A stretch of DNA of 43,389 nt from Chromatiaceae bacterium (GTDB lineage: Bacteria > Pseudomonadota > Gammaproteobacteria > Chromatiales > Chromatiaceae): positions 1 through 43,389 of the forward strand of contig JANQFI010000194.1 in assembly GCA_028277905.1 (NCBI GenBank), written 5' to 3'. Below, piece by piece: positions 19,292 to 27,532 of the stretch. The notes beneath the pieces were generated by a model. That model ran no database searches. It had not been told where the DNA came from and saw only the letters and a list, made by a program, of their open reading frames with translations. The position numbers and the translations under genes are program-made. Position 1 is the stretch's first letter, and each line of letters starts with the position of its first letter.

Positions 19292-22159
19292 CGTTGTATC
19301 GATAGACCGAGTGGCGCGAGGAGGCGCTCCAACTCGGCTTCGAGCATCCGTTCGTCCACCGGCTCCCCCTCGAATGCCATGCTCCGGGCGACCATCCGCG
19401 GGATCCGGCTCAGACTGATTCGGCGCTGCCGTTCCGGCGGCAGTTGTCTCCAGCGCCGGATGCACTCTTGCCAATGGGTCTCGGGCATGGGGCTTCTCCA
19501 GTAACGGGTCCAGGGTGTCGAGCCGCGAGGCGCGCTGGTCGGCGGCCCGCAACAGGGCTTCAAGCCAGGCCAGGGTGAATGGGCCGTAGCGCTCGAGTAG
19601 ACCGAGCACTCGGTCGGTCCAGCCGGCGCCGGTGGTCGGGCCGATGCCCGCCGCGGCGGGGCCGAGGTCGATCAGGGTTTCCGGCAGCTCGTGCACGGCG
19701 CCCTGCGCGTCCGCCAACGGCACCGGCGGCAGTCGCTCGCCGTCGCGGATGCCGCGGATGCGGAGCAGCCTGTCCTGGGCGGATTGATCGCCTTTGCCGG
19801 CGTGCCAGGCTAAGCGGAGCTTGCCGTGGTGGGTGCAGACCAAGTAGGCGAGCAGATCGAAATGGTGCGCCGTCAGATCCAGCACCTCCTGTTCCAGCGG
19901 CGAGGGCGGCTTGCGATCGGCGGTCAGCGACGGCTTCGACGGCGCGCCGATCGCGGAGAGCAGTTCCCGCCAGGAACCGAGCAGCGCCCCATGGTCCGGG
20001 TTGTGGCACCGCAGCACGCCGAACAGTGCCAGCGTGCTGGCCAGCTCGTGGCGCAAGCCGGGGCGCCGGCTGCCGTCGGGCATTCGGTACAAGGCTTGGC
20101 GCGACCGCCAAGCGGTGGCGGGCGCCTTGGCGAGGTCGTCCCGAGGGGCCCCCTCCGGGTCGCCGTCGATGGAGCCACGGAAGGCTGGGTGGACTTTGCC
20201 GGCGTCGTGCCAGCGCCCGCCCAGGTCGAACAGGTCGGCAAGACCCGCCACCAGGACCTCCGCGATGGCACGTGCAATCGCGCCGGTCTCTCGCCCGTGG
20301 CTGGCAATGGTCTTCCACGGGTACTCGGACAGGGTCTCATCGTCCAAGGCATCGTCGGCCAGCGCGTCCGCCGGGAGGGAAGGGCCCGAGACCGGCCGTA
20401 CGGGCTTGATGCTCTTCGGATCGAAGCCGCGCGTGGGGTCATAGCCACCGGTGTCGGCGGCGACGAGCACGATATTGCCGGGATACAGGTCGCGCCGGGT
20501 GGCCCACCGCCAGGCGCCGTCCTGCCAGTCCCAGACCCAGGCGCGCTTGCCTTTTGTGAGCCCCTCGGTCTTCTCGCAGAGCCACTGCCGTGCGCGCAGG
20601 AAGGGCACCGGGCAGAGTGCCTCCCGCGTCGGGCGGACACCGGGCTCCGGCGAGCGCCTCGGCTCGACCGCGTGCCAGAAGACGTAGAGGTCGCGCTCTT
20701 CGCCACTGCGGATGAAGCGGCTGATGTCCACATCGGCACCGGACAGGTCGGGCGTCGTATCGAAGAGCTCGTCCAATTCGTGCCGCAGCAGCAGCTGCCG
20801 CGGCTCGAACGGGTACAGCGCAGGAAGGAGCTCCCGGTGCCGCTCCTCGAGCAGGACCAGCGGCAACGGGCCGACATCTGCGCGACCCTCCGGCGCATCG
20901 GCGGCGAGCCTTTCCAGGGCGGTTTGTGCCGCGTCGAGCTCCTCTTGCAGGTAGGGCGCCGGGCTCTTCAGCGGGTCGAAGCGTACGACGGCGACATCGG
21001 CCTTGCCGCCCCAGCGGGCAGATCGCCCGAAGCGTTGGACCAGACTGGCCCAGGGGGCCAACTCGGTGACCAGGAGACCCGCGGAAATGTCGACGCCTGC
21101 CTCGATGATCTGTGTGCTGACGATGATCCGATCGGTACCTGGTGTGCATGCGCTGCGGTGCAGGAAGTCCTCGGTCCAGTTGGCACGCTCGTGGGGACGG
21201 AAGCGGCTGTGTATCAGTCGCAGATCGGTGGCAGCCATGGACTTGTCCTTGGACAGCGCCCTGCTCAGTGCCTGCCACAAATCAACCGCTCGATCTACGG
21301 TATTCAGCACCACCAGCGTCGGACCTGCCGCGCCTCGCCCACCGGCAAGGTGTCGTTCAAGCACCAAGGGTGCCAGCGCCTTCGCGTTCTTTGCCCAAAG
21401 CTGCTCACAGGGCTTAGCCACATCGTCCCAGAGTGGGCCCGTGCGCGCCTCGGGCGCAATCTCGGTTGCGGCGAGACCCGCAACGAGCGCCTGAGTGTCC
21501 GGGCTCTTGGCGAGCCATGCCGTCTGCAAGGTCGCGCTCATCCACCAGGTGACGGAGGGCCGCAGGGTGCGGCCGGCGGCACTATCCTCATCGCGGAAGG
21601 CCTGCAACTGCGCCGAGGTCGCGAGCCCGACGTCCATCAACTGAATCTCGTCCATGACCCATAGGCAGTCCTGGCTCAGCAGGCCGAAGTCCATCGGCCA
21701 GCGGGCGCGGGGCGCCGCGTAGCCGCGGTTCAGCGCTCGGGACAGCAACATGTCCTGCGTGCCGATGATCACGGCGCAGTGCTCGGGGTATTGGTGCCAA
21801 GGTCCGGCCTCGCTGCCGCCCATTAGCGCATGCACGCCGACCTTGCCGGTATGGCCGGCATTTCGGTCCCAAAGCAGATCGAGCCGCTCAAGCGCTGCCG
21901 ACAGCTCTGTTTGCGTCTGCTCCACCAGCACGCGCATGGGCAGGCACCAGATCAGTCGTCGCGGCCAGCCATTGTCGTTGCGCAGCAGCCGATGCCAGAT
22001 CCAGGCGGCGGCCACGCCATAGGTCTTGCCGAAGCCCGTGGGAATGCGGGCGGTGCGGTTGATACACTCTGGCTCATCCGCGAGTGATCGTTGCCAGTCC
22101 CGCGGTTCATGGCCGCCCGATAAGGTCCGAAAGGCATGGTCGTAACGCATCGGCTGCAT
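18734..22159 (-). CDS. cas3: Cas3 helicase-HD nuclease with C-terminal Fic domain
   Basis: The open frame is 1141 residues. The helicase comes first: Walker A IPTGFGKT at about 39-46, DEIQ box at 170-173, motif III SATL at 208-211, and motif VI QRFGRSAR at about 375-382. The HD nuclease follows, as is usual in type I-G: H621 in ASHGRE, RWHDAGK at 649-655 and CTHHGK at 775-780. Similarity to Cas3 ends near residue 890. Residues about 890-956 have low complexity and GC3 of only about 52%, and overlap a better coding frame (see 19279-19488). Residues about 957-1141 are a Fic domain. Cas3 unwinds and degrades the target after Cascade binding. The ATG at 22159 sits right after GAGG; the next in-frame ATG at 22150 has better spacing (9 nt). 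The upstream HIRAN gene ends 22 nt before. Confidence 0.93.
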   Translation of the reverse strand: MQPMRYDHAFRTLSGGHEPRDWQRSLADEPECINRTARIPTGFGKTYGVAAAWIWHRLLRNDNGWPRRLIWCLPMRVLVEQTQTELSAALERLDLLWDRNAGHTGKVGVHALMGGSEAGPWHQYPEHCAVIIGTQDMLLSRALNRGYAAPRARWPMDFGLLSQDCLWVMDEIQLMDVGLATSAQLQAFRDEDSAAGRTLRPSVTWWMSATLQTAWLAKSPDTQALVAGLAATEIAPEARTGPLWDDVAKPCEQLWAKNAKALAPLVLERHLAGGRGAAGPTLVVLNTVDRAVDLWQALSRALSKDKSMAATDLRLIHSRFRPHERANWTEDFLHRSACTPGTDRIIVSTQIIEAGVDISAGLLVTELAPWASLVQRFGRSARWGGKADVAVVRFDPLKSPAPYLQEELDAAQTALERLAADAPEGRADVGPLPLVLLEERHRELLPALYPFEPRQLLLRHELDELFDTTPDLSGADVDISRFIRSGEERDLYVFWHAVEPRRSPEPGVRPTREALCPVPFLRARQWLCEKTEGLTKGKRAWVWDWQDGAWRWATRRDLYPGNIVLVAADTGGYDPTRGFDPKSIKPVRPVSGPSLPADALADDALDDETLSEYPWKTIASHGRETGAIARAIAEVLVAGLADLFDLGGRWHDAGKVHPAFRGSIDGDPEGAPRDDLAKAPATAWRSRQALYRMPDGSRRPGLRHELASTLALFGVLRCHNPDHGALLGSWRELLSAIGAPSKPSLTADRKPPSPLEQEVLDLTAHHFDLLAYLVCTHHGKLRLAWHAGKGDQSAQDRLLRIRGIRDGERLPPVPLADAQGAVHELPETLIDLGPAAAGIGPTTGAGWTDRVLGLLERYGPFTLAWLEALLRAADQRASRLDTLDPLLEKPHARDPLARVHPALETTAAGTAAPNQSEPDPADGRPEHGIRGGAGGRTDARSRVGAPPRATRSIDTTLGRLTCIELAPHLARNVQRTQAAIALDEYADRLPDEALIRDLHTAICADLIPDIAGQWRRINVRVSHHQAPPGFQVPILMRDYCRELQARIDAVAATGDACLPELLAFAEGRLLSIHPFADFNGRATRLLLAELLRRLGLPAIDPTPAPGADTDRYLAALEAADRTDWEPLADIWIERFAEEDRQ
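19279..19488 (-). CDS. Candidate Fic antitoxin (VbhA-like) nested in the cas3 3' region
   Basis: This is a 69-residue ORF in a different frame from cas3, and part of the longer track ORF 19279-19563. Its ATG has GGAG 7 nt upstream. By my reading of the codons, GC3 is about 72%, against about 52% for the cas3 frame over the same bases, so this is the likelier coding frame. At residues 36-41 it has S-M-A-F-E-G, matching the (S/T)xxxE(G/N) motif with which class I Fic antitoxins block the ATP pocket. A charged helical stretch (EAELERLL) follows, as in VbhA (about 62 residues). The stop TGA (19281-19279) overlaps a CTG of the Fic frame as CTGA. Antitoxin upstream of and touching the Fic toxin is the standard order. 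Function is inferred from motif and position only. Confidence 0.7.
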   Translation of the reverse strand: MPETHWQECIRRWRQLPPERQRRISLSRIPRMVARSMAFEGEPVDERMLEAELERLLAPLGLSIQRLDD

Positions 22160-22181
22160 CCTCGCTTCGAATGTGCGCGTT

Positions 22182-22628
22182 TCAAGTCAATCCGGTTCTT
22201 TGCGGTGTTTCGGCGGATCCTGCGTCCAGGAAGACCTCCAGCTCGATCCGGCCCCAGGGGTCGGGTACATGGTGCAGCGCGCGGATGCGTGCGCTGAGTG
22301 GCTGCTCGCGGTCCATGAGCTGGGCAATGGCTGCGTTGTCCCGGCGGGGGATATACCCGAGCTTGTGTCCGCGCCAGTCGACCCGGACCGCGCGACAGTC
22401 GTAGGGGTTCTGTCGCTCTCGGGTGAGCCGCACTGCCTGCCCGACTGCCAGCCGTGGCCAAAGCGTCGGTCCATCATGGTACTGATAACCTGCGAGCGGC
22501 ACCTGTTGCAGCAGCACAGGTGCTCGGCGTATCGGGCGAGGTCGCGCCGAGGCAATCGCCGGGATGCTCGCGCCGGTCAGCACGCCGATGCCGGCCAGGG
22601 TGCGGGCGAGGAAGCATCGTCTCTGCAT
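22182..22628 (-). CDS. HIRAN-domain protein with Tat-like signal, first gene of the cas operon
   Basis: The 148-residue product starts at the ATG at 22628, which has GGAG 6 nt upstream; the longer track ORF has no such site. Residues 1-27 look like a twin-arginine export signal (QRRCFLARTLAG, then a hydrophobic run ending AIASA). Residues about 43-135 form a HIRAN domain: VPLAGYQY, LAVGQAVRLTRERQNPYD, GHKLGYIPRRDN. HIRAN domains bind single-stranded DNA ends in Rad5/HLTF, and stand-alone bacterial HIRAN proteins are common but poorly understood. The gene lies 22 nt upstream of cas3 on the same strand, so it is probably the first cistron of the operon. Export is hard to square with a DNA role inside the cell. 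HIRAN is clear to me; the signal and any CRISPR role are inference. Confidence 0.8.
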   Translation of the reverse strand: MQRRCFLARTLAGIGVLTGASIPAIASARPRPIRRAPVLLQQVPLAGYQYHDGPTLWPRLAVGQAVRLTRERQNPYDCRAVRVDWRGHKLGYIPRRDNAAIAQLMDREQPLSARIRALHHVPDPWGRIELEVFLDAGSAETPQRTGLT

Positions 22629-22677
22629 GCTGAGCTCCGGGCAGTTCTGTTGATGAGTCGCCATTCTCCACGGGTAT

Positions 22678-22696
22678 CCTGTCAAAGCGTGACAGG
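22678..22696. promoter_or_regulatory. Perfect palindrome CCTGTCA-N5-TGACAGG, candidate operator of the cas operon
   Basis: Two 7-bp arms are separated by AAGCG, centred about 60 bp before the HIRAN start codon. On the minus strand the inner arm contains TTGACA, a perfect -35 hexamer, although no good -10 follows at 16-18 bp. A dyad overlapping a -35 is a typical repressor site. The nearby WYL regulator is the obvious candidate ligand, by analogy with BrxR/CapW at other defence loci. Not tested. Confidence 0.45.
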
Positions 22697-22948
22697 AAGA
22701 ACCTACAGGCAACAGGCTCGCGCTTGGACATGGCGGAAGGCGGACTCCCTGCCGCTGCGGCGATGCGGTGATTCCGAGACCCTTCTTGATCCGATGCTTG
22801 GCCGCGATGCCCGGGAGCACAGGCCGCCACGGCGAAACCTAGCGGCTTTGCGCAGGGATTCGGGAGCGGCCTCCGCGCTTAGACACTATTGCACTGGCAC
22901 GCTTGCACCGCATTCTTGCTGCCGGCGACTGTGGCTACCATGGACCCG

Positions 22949-23010
22949 TCGGGATCGAAATCGGGATCGCGGTCGATGTCGATGCCGAACCCGATTGCGA
23001 TTGCGATCGG
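22949..23010. repeat. Degenerate GATCGG-type hexamer repeat
   Basis: A run of units such as GGGATCGAAATCGGGATCG is followed by related TCGATG and GATTGC units. Translated in one frame it gives strings like DIDRDPDFDPD. A very similar tract lies at 37831-37910 inside dctQ, so this is a dispersed simple repeat of the genome. No function is evident. Confidence 0.6.
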
Positions 23011-23046
23011 AAGAAGGCCATGCATCGCATTTCGGCGCAGCCGTAC

Positions 23047-23209
23047 TAAGGCGATTTCTGTCAACAAACATACCGCCTGGCTTGTCTTTTCGCCCGCCTT
23101 CTGCGTCGCGGCAGCGTGCACAGAGCTCGACTATGCGCCCGCTGCCGCTCCTTGAAGGCGAGCGAAAATCCTGCGCCATTCGGTATGTTTGTTTCTGGCA
23201 ATCGCCTAA
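23047..23209. repeat. Palindromic 163-bp interspersed element, copy A
   Basis: This full-length copy starts TAAGGCGATTTCTG and ends GGCAATCGCCTAA. The imperfect terminal inverted repeats of about 55 bp surround a central hairpin whose arms include GCGGCAGCG and CGCTGCCGC. No ORF of note is inside, which is the structure of a MITE or large REP-like element. It lies just downstream of the WYL regulator, whose stop codon TAG (23206-23208) falls in its last four bases, and upstream of the cas operon promoter region. The central hairpin could end transcription from the WYL gene before the cas genes. Confidence 0.85.
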
Positions 23210-24201
23210 CAGGAAGGCTGCCCGACATAGAGGTGCAGCGCCGCACGCAGCCGTTCCAAGACGGCCGCACGCAACTCCGCCGGCGCCACTACCTCGCAGT
23301 CGGCCCCGTACTTCAGGATCTCGAGCAGCAGCTCTTCGGGGTGGGAGTAGGGCACGCTGAGCTGGTAGCGGCCGTCGGGCAGCCAGCTGCCTTGTTGCTT
23401 CTCGTGCCAATGCTCTTCGGCGACCCATTGCGCGCGCTCGGAGCTGACGCGTAGGACCGCGGTATGGGCGGGGGTGCCCGTGTAGCTGCCGTAGGCTTCG
23501 TCGCAGTGGGCGGCGATGTCTTCCGGCGTCAGCTCGATGGCGGCCTCGTCCAGCAGGTCGGTGCTCTGCACGCGCTCGACGGCGAAGCGGCGTAGCCCTT
23601 GGGCGCGGTGGCACCAGGCGTCGAGGTACCAGTTGCCGCGCTGCCAGGTGAAGCGCTGTGGGGAGATGTCGCGGCTAGGCTCGTCGGGGGTGCTGGAGCG
23701 GCTGCGCGGCGTGTAGCGGATACGCAGGCGGCGGCACTCGAACAACCCTTGGGCGAGGGTCGCGAAGGTCTCGGGGGCGCATTCGCGCATACCGGGTGCT
23801 TGCAGGCGGATGCGCTGGGGGAGGTCCTTGATTGTGATACCGCGCTGGGCGAGGATCCGCTCGATGCGCTCGGCGATGGGTGCGGTCTGTGCCGTGATCA
23901 GGCTGGGCTGGAGCTGGCGCAGCAGCTCGCGCGCGGCGAGGAGTGCGTGGAGCTCGGTGGTGGTGAACCAGAGTCCGGGGACCTCGTCGGCGGCATCGGC
24001 CACTGGGCCCGCCAGGTACCAACCGCCGCGGCGGCGGTCGAAAGCGAGTGGGGCGCCAAAGTCGTCGCGATAGCTGTGCAGTATGCGCCGGGCGGTAGAC
24101 TCGGAGCATTCCATGCGGTCCATGAGCTGGCGCAGCGTGATGGGAGTACGCCGCCCGCTGAGGATTCGCTTGAGCTGGGTGATGCGGTGCAGTTTGTCCA
24201 T
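23206..24201 (-). CDS. WYL-domain transcriptional regulator (HTH-11/WYL)
   Basis: The 331-residue protein starts at the ATG at 24201, giving MDKLHRITQLKRIL. The longer track ORF adds 84 residues of basic, low-complexity sequence and is rejected. An N-terminal winged helix-turn-helix (about 1-60; TLRQLMDRMECSESTARRIL) is followed by a WYL domain at about 150-220, containing GNWYLDAWCH and FAVERV, and a WCX-like C-terminal region. WYL regulators sense ligands, often nucleic acid species, and many control phage-defence genes (BrxR, CapW). It lies about 580 bp upstream of the first cas-operon gene on the same strand, with one palindromic element between. Control of the cas operon is a reasonable inference. 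The extreme C-terminus (GQPSC) ends in a stop codon formed by the element. Confidence 0.88.
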   Translation of the reverse strand: MDKLHRITQLKRILSGRRTPITLRQLMDRMECSESTARRILHSYRDDFGAPLAFDRRRGGWYLAGPVADAADEVPGLWFTTTELHALLAARELLRQLQPSLITAQTAPIAERIERILAQRGITIKDLPQRIRLQAPGMRECAPETFATLAQGLFECRRLRIRYTPRSRSSTPDEPSRDISPQRFTWQRGNWYLDAWCHRAQGLRRFAVERVQSTDLLDEAAIELTPEDIAAHCDEAYGSYTGTPAHTAVLRVSSERAQWVAEEHWHEKQQGSWLPDGRYQLSVPYSHPEELLLEILKYGADCEVVAPAELRAAVLERLRAALHLYVGQPSC

Positions 24202-24458
24202 GGGGCTGATCGGTCCTTGGTCCGGGAGTGCCTGCACCGGATTATGCCGAATCGACCGGGATGGCGACGTTTTGTGTGTCCCCCAGGCTCCGAGCGGCGG
24301 GCGCTTGTCCACCCTGGGCCGCGCGGGGGCAATTCTCGGTTGGCGGTTGTGGGGTCGGGTCGCTACACTTTCGGCCTTCGGGTTTGTCCCGACCCTGCCG
24401 GGCCGGCGCTGCCGGTTCCGCTTTCCTCCTGCTGTACTCCGCTTTCGAGACAATTTCC

Positions 24459-25127
24459 ATGGCGAACGACACGAACGTGACCTGGCATGAGCACCAGGTG
24501 ACTCGGGGGGCGCGTGAGCGCCTGAATGGCCACAAGGGCTGTGTGCTCTGGTTTACGGGGCTGTCCGGCTCCGGCAAGAGCACGGTGGCCAATACGCTGG
24601 ATCACCTGTTGTGGGGCTATGGCTGCCACAGCGCGGTGCTGGACGGGGACAACGTGCGCCATGGGCTGAATGCGGGCCCAGGGCTCTTGCGGCAGGCGCA
24701 CGGGGACGATTTCGCCGCGCGCTTCGGGCTCGGTTTCTCGGCGGTGGACCGGGAGGAGAACATCCGCCGTATCGGCGCGGTGGCTGGGCTGTTCTGTCAG
24801 GCGGGGGTAATCGCGCTGACGGCCTTCATCAGTCCCTACCGGGTGGACCGGGACCGGGTGCGGCGGACCCTCCCGGATGGGGAGTTCATCGAGGTGTTCG
24901 TGGACACGCCCTTGGAGATCTGCGAGCAGCGCGATCCGAAGGGGCTGTACAAGAAGGCCCGGGCCGGGGAGATCAAGCAGTTTACGGGCATCGACGACCC
25001 GTACGAAGCGCCGGAGGCACCGGAGCTGGTGCTGCATTCTTGGGATCAGACGCCGGAGGAGTTGGCGCACCAGGTGATCGACTATCTGGCGGAGCGGGAG
25101 ATCATTCCGCGGCCGCAGCAGCGCTGA
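24459..25127 (+). CDS. cysC: Adenylylsulfate (APS) kinase
   Basis: The 222-residue protein phosphorylates adenosine 5'-phosphosulfate to PAPS in sulfate activation. It has the P-loop GLSGSGKST near residue 34, [11 protein letters not shown], and a typical core continuing [13 protein letters not shown] and [25 protein letters not shown]. It carries an insertion of roughly 16 residues ([18 protein letters not shown]) after the [10 protein letters not shown] motif relative to short CysC proteins; a subgroup of APS kinases has this. The ATG at 24459 is chosen because homology begins just after it; the upstream extension in the track is not protein-like. It is divergent from the WYL regulator, with a 257-bp shared promoter region. 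No cysD or cysN is adjacent. Confidence 0.93.
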   Translation: MANDTNVTWHEHQVTRGARERLNGHKGCVLWFTGLSGSGKSTVANTLDHLLWGYGCHSAVLDGDNVRHGLNAGPGLLRQAHGDDFAARFGLGFSAVDREENIRRIGAVAGLFCQAGVIALTAFISPYRVDRDRVRRTLPDGEFIEVFVDTPLEICEQRDPKGLYKKARAGEIKQFTGIDDPYEAPEAPELVLHSWDQTPEELAHQVIDYLAEREIIPRPQQR

Positions 25128-25221
25128 TGGGGAACCTGGCCGGCGGCGGTTGATGCGCCTCCGTCGGGCAGTTGGACATGATTCGGACGGAAATCGACGT
25201 CGAGAATTGACAGAAATCGCT

Positions 25222-25384
25222 TTAGGCGATTGCCGGAAACAAACAGACCGAATGGCGCAGGATTTTCGCTCGCCTTCAAGGCGCGGCAGCGGGCGCAGAG
25301 TCGAGCTCTGTGCCCGCTGCCGCGACGCAGAAGGCGGGCGACAAGACAAGCCAGACGGTATGTTTGTTGACAGAAATCGCCTTA
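25222..25384. repeat. Palindromic 163-bp interspersed element, copy B
   Basis: This full-length copy starts TTAGGCGATTGCCGG and ends GACAGAAATCGCCTTA. It lies between the convergent cysC and bioA genes, and the bioA stop TAA (complement of 25382-25384) is its last three bases. Directly before it, at about 25207-25221, is a solo fragment reading TTGACAGAAATCGCTT, the remains of another copy's end, so the site has taken more than one insertion. The strong central hairpin could act as a terminator for both flanking genes. Confidence 0.85.
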
Positions 25385-26713
25385 GCTGGCGGCGATGCGC
25401 CCACTGCCGAGCCCGGCGACGACGTCGCGGGTGACCCTGCAGAGCAGCTCGAGCTGGGTGCTGCTGATGACGTAGGGCGGCATCAGATAGATCAGTCGGC
25501 CGAAGGGCCGCACCCAGACGCCGTGCTCGACGAAGCGCCGCTGCACCGCGCGCATGGGCACTGGGGCGTCCAGCTCGACGACGCCGATGGCACCGAGCAC
25601 GCGCACGTCGGTGACGCCGGGGAGCGCACGGCAGGGGGCGAGCCCCGCTTGCAGGCCGGCCTCAATGGCCGCCACCTCTCCTGCCCAGTCCCGTGACAGC
25701 AGCAGGTCGATGCTGGCGTTGGCAATGGCGCAGGCGAGCGGGTTGCCCATGAAGGTGGGGCCGTGCATGAAGGCACCTGGACTGCCGGCGGAGATGGTGC
25801 TGGCGACGTCGGCGGTGGCGAGCGCCGCGGCACCGGTGAGATAGCCACCGGTGAGGGCTTTGCCGACCGTCATGATGTCCGGGGCGATGCCGGCATGCTC
25901 GCAGGCGAAGAGCCGCCCGGTGCGCCCGAAGCCGGTGGCGATCTCATCCAGGATCAGCAGCAGCCCGTGGCGGTTGCAGAGCCGGCGCACGCGGGCGAGG
26001 TAGTCGGCGGAATAGAAGCGCATGCCGCCGGCGCCCTGGACGATCGGCTCCAGAATCACGGCCGCCAGCTCGTGCTCGTGATGGTGCATGAGCGAGGCAA
26101 GCTCGGCGATGTCGGCATTGGTACAGGGGCTGCCGAAGGGTGTTGCCGGCGCGGCGGCAAAGATCTGCTTGGGCAGCACCCGTTCGAACAGCCTGTGCAT
26201 GCCGGTGATCGGGTCGCAGACGGACATGGCGTGGAAGGTGTCGCCATGGTACCCGCTGCGCAGGGTGAGAAAGCGGACGCGCGCGGGGCGGCCGGCGGCT
26301 TGGTGGTATTGCAGGGCCATCTTCATGGCCACCTCGACGGACACCGAGCCCGAGTCGCATAGGAACACCTGCTGGAGCGGCGCCGGCGTCAGTCGCACCA
26401 GGCGCTCCACCAGGCCGACCGCCGGCTCGTGGGTCAGCCCGCCGAACATGACGTGGGCCATGCGGCTGAGCTGGTCGGTGGCGGCGGCGTTGAGCACGGG
26501 GTGGTCGTAGCCGTGGATGGCGCACCACCAGGAGGACATGCCGTCCACGAGGCGGCGGCCGTCCATGAGCTCGATCTCGCAGCCGGATGCTCCGCGCACC
26601 GGGTAGACCGGGTCGCGGTTGCTGGTGGTGGTGTAGGGGTGCCAGGCGTGGGCGGCGTCGAGGGCGAGCAGTCGCTCGGGGTCCATCGGCTGTGCACCGG
26701 TGGGGAGCGTCAT
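25382..26713 (-). CDS. bioA: Adenosylmethionine-8-amino-7-oxononanoate aminotransferase
   Basis: The 443-residue class III aminotransferase makes 7,8-diaminopelargonate from KAPA using SAM as amino donor, the antepenultimate step of biotin synthesis. Signature segments are AWHPYTT near the N-terminus, [44 protein letters not shown] and the PLP-lysine region [11 protein letters not shown]. The ATG overlaps the stop of the small upstream gene by ATGA (26710-26713), implying coupled translation. The natural C-terminus appears to end at SGRIAAS, where the palindromic element supplies TAA. Other bio genes are not in the window. Confidence 0.95.
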   Translation of the reverse strand: MTLPTGAQPMDPERLLALDAAHAWHPYTTTSNRDPVYPVRGASGCEIELMDGRRLVDGMSSWWCAIHGYDHPVLNAAATDQLSRMAHVMFGGLTHEPAVGLVERLVRLTPAPLQQVFLCDSGSVSVEVAMKMALQYHQAAGRPARVRFLTLRSGYHGDTFHAMSVCDPITGMHRLFERVLPKQIFAAAPATPFGSPCTNADIAELASLMHHHEHELAAVILEPIVQGAGGMRFYSADYLARVRRLCNRHGLLLILDEIATGFGRTGRLFACEHAGIAPDIMTVGKALTGGYLTGAAALATADVASTISAGSPGAFMHGPTFMGNPLACAIANASIDLLLSRDWAGEVAAIEAGLQAGLAPCRALPGVTDVRVLGAIGVVELDAPVPMRAVQRRFVEHGVWVRPFGRLIYLMPPYVISSTQLELLCRVTRDVVAGLGSGRIAAS

Positions 26714-27066
26714 CCGAGCACCTCGAGCAGGCGGACCAGGGCCTTCAGGTCGGGCTCTTCGTCGAGCGCGCCCTCCCAGAAGCGGTAGTGACGCACCGAG
26801 GGGCCATCGCCGACGGTGAGCTCGGCGACGAATCCGGTGGCGTCATCGGGGGCGGAATGCTCGCGCGGCTCGCCGAGCGCCGCCAATGCATTGGCGAGCT
26901 GCTTGGATTGCGTGCGGTCCAGCTTGCCATGGGTCGGCTTGTGGCTGGTGTAGTCGCCATAGTCGATGGTGAAGGCGCCGTCGTCGGTGATATCGATGTG
27001 CAGCATGTAATCGTCCTGGCCGACGCAACGGTAGCGGATGCGGGGGATGGGTACGGGCTTGGACAT
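26710..27066 (-). CDS. Small protein of unknown function, coupled to bioA
   Basis: The 118-residue product starts at the ATG at 27066 with GGAG 8 nt upstream, beginning [12 protein letters not shown]. The track extends it by 96 residues, but that part is translated from the palindromic element and is rejected. No family is recognised. The protein is acidic and soluble, with strand-rich segments such as [20 protein letters not shown] and [17 protein letters not shown], and no signal or membrane segment. It overlaps bioA by ATGA and so belongs to the same transcript, though nothing links it to biotin. Confidence 0.75.
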   Translation of the reverse strand: MSKPVPIPRIRYRCVGQDDYMLHIDITDDGAFTIDYGDYTSHKPTHGKLDRTQSKQLANALAALGEPREHSAPDDATGFVAELTVGDGPSVRHYRFWEGALDEEPDLKALVRLLEVLG

Positions 27067-27117
27067 GACGGGGGCTCCGGTCTGCTTTGCTGGCAAAGGC
27101 TTCTTGGTTGACTTGGC

Positions 27118-27314
27118 CGCGAAATCCTGCGCCATTCGGTCTGCCTTGCTCCGGCAATCGCCTTGAGGCGATTGCCGGAGATCTTCATCCCAGATTGCGC
27201 CGGATTCTCGTCTGCCTGCAAGGGGTGCCAACAGGCGCATGGTCGCGCTGGGCAAGTGTTGGCGGGACCCAGCGGGCGGGCGAAAAGACAAGCACGCCGG
27301 CATGAAGATCGACA
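27118..27314. repeat. Two broken palindromic elements, head to head (copy E)
   Basis: One right-end fragment (27118-27164; CCTGCGCCATTCGGTCTG and GGCAATCGCCTT) meets a diverged, nearly complete second copy beginning AGGCGATTGCCGGA at 27166. The junction CCGGCAATCGCCT-TG-AGGCGATTGCCGG (27151-27178) is a perfect 13-bp inverted repeat. The rest of the gap to 27532 is a GC-rich stretch in which I see no gene. The array of fragments lies upstream of the unknown gene and bioA, so it may hold or insulate their promoter. Confidence 0.7.
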
Positions 27315-27532
27315 GCCCAACCCGTCGCACCAGCCAGGCCTTGCCTCGGACCAAGGCGTCATGACTTCAGTGCACCGCACACAACTTGCCCCATCTGCAA
27401 GCCCTTGGTGCCCTCACGGATTCGAGGTGGATGCCGGCGGCGCCACGCATGTCGGCGCCAGGACGCCGCTCCCATGGGGCGGGCGGCCGGCGTCGCGCGA
27501 GGGAAGCCGCTCCGACGCGCGCGGAGCGCCGG

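Larger units (their letters stand above)
22629..23046. other. Non-coding region ahead of the cas operon
   Basis: This is the first 418 bp of the 577-bp gap between the HIRAN start and the WYL gene. It holds the palindrome at 22678-22696 and the GATCG-type repeat at 22949-23010, and then abuts the palindromic element at 23047-23209. The 395-codon + strand track ORF (22173-23360) crosses the HIRAN gene and both repeats and resembles no protein I know, so I read it as a shadow. Confidence 0.6.

Noticed and set aside
19490-22159. Reading the long cas3 frame as a pseudogene because of the odd linker at residues 890-956
   Set aside because: All helicase and HD motifs are intact, and the linker is explained by the overlapping antitoxin-like ORF rather than by decay.
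22173-23360. 395-codon + strand ORF
   Set aside because: Runs across the HIRAN gene, a hexamer repeat and a palindromic element; composition is that of a shadow.
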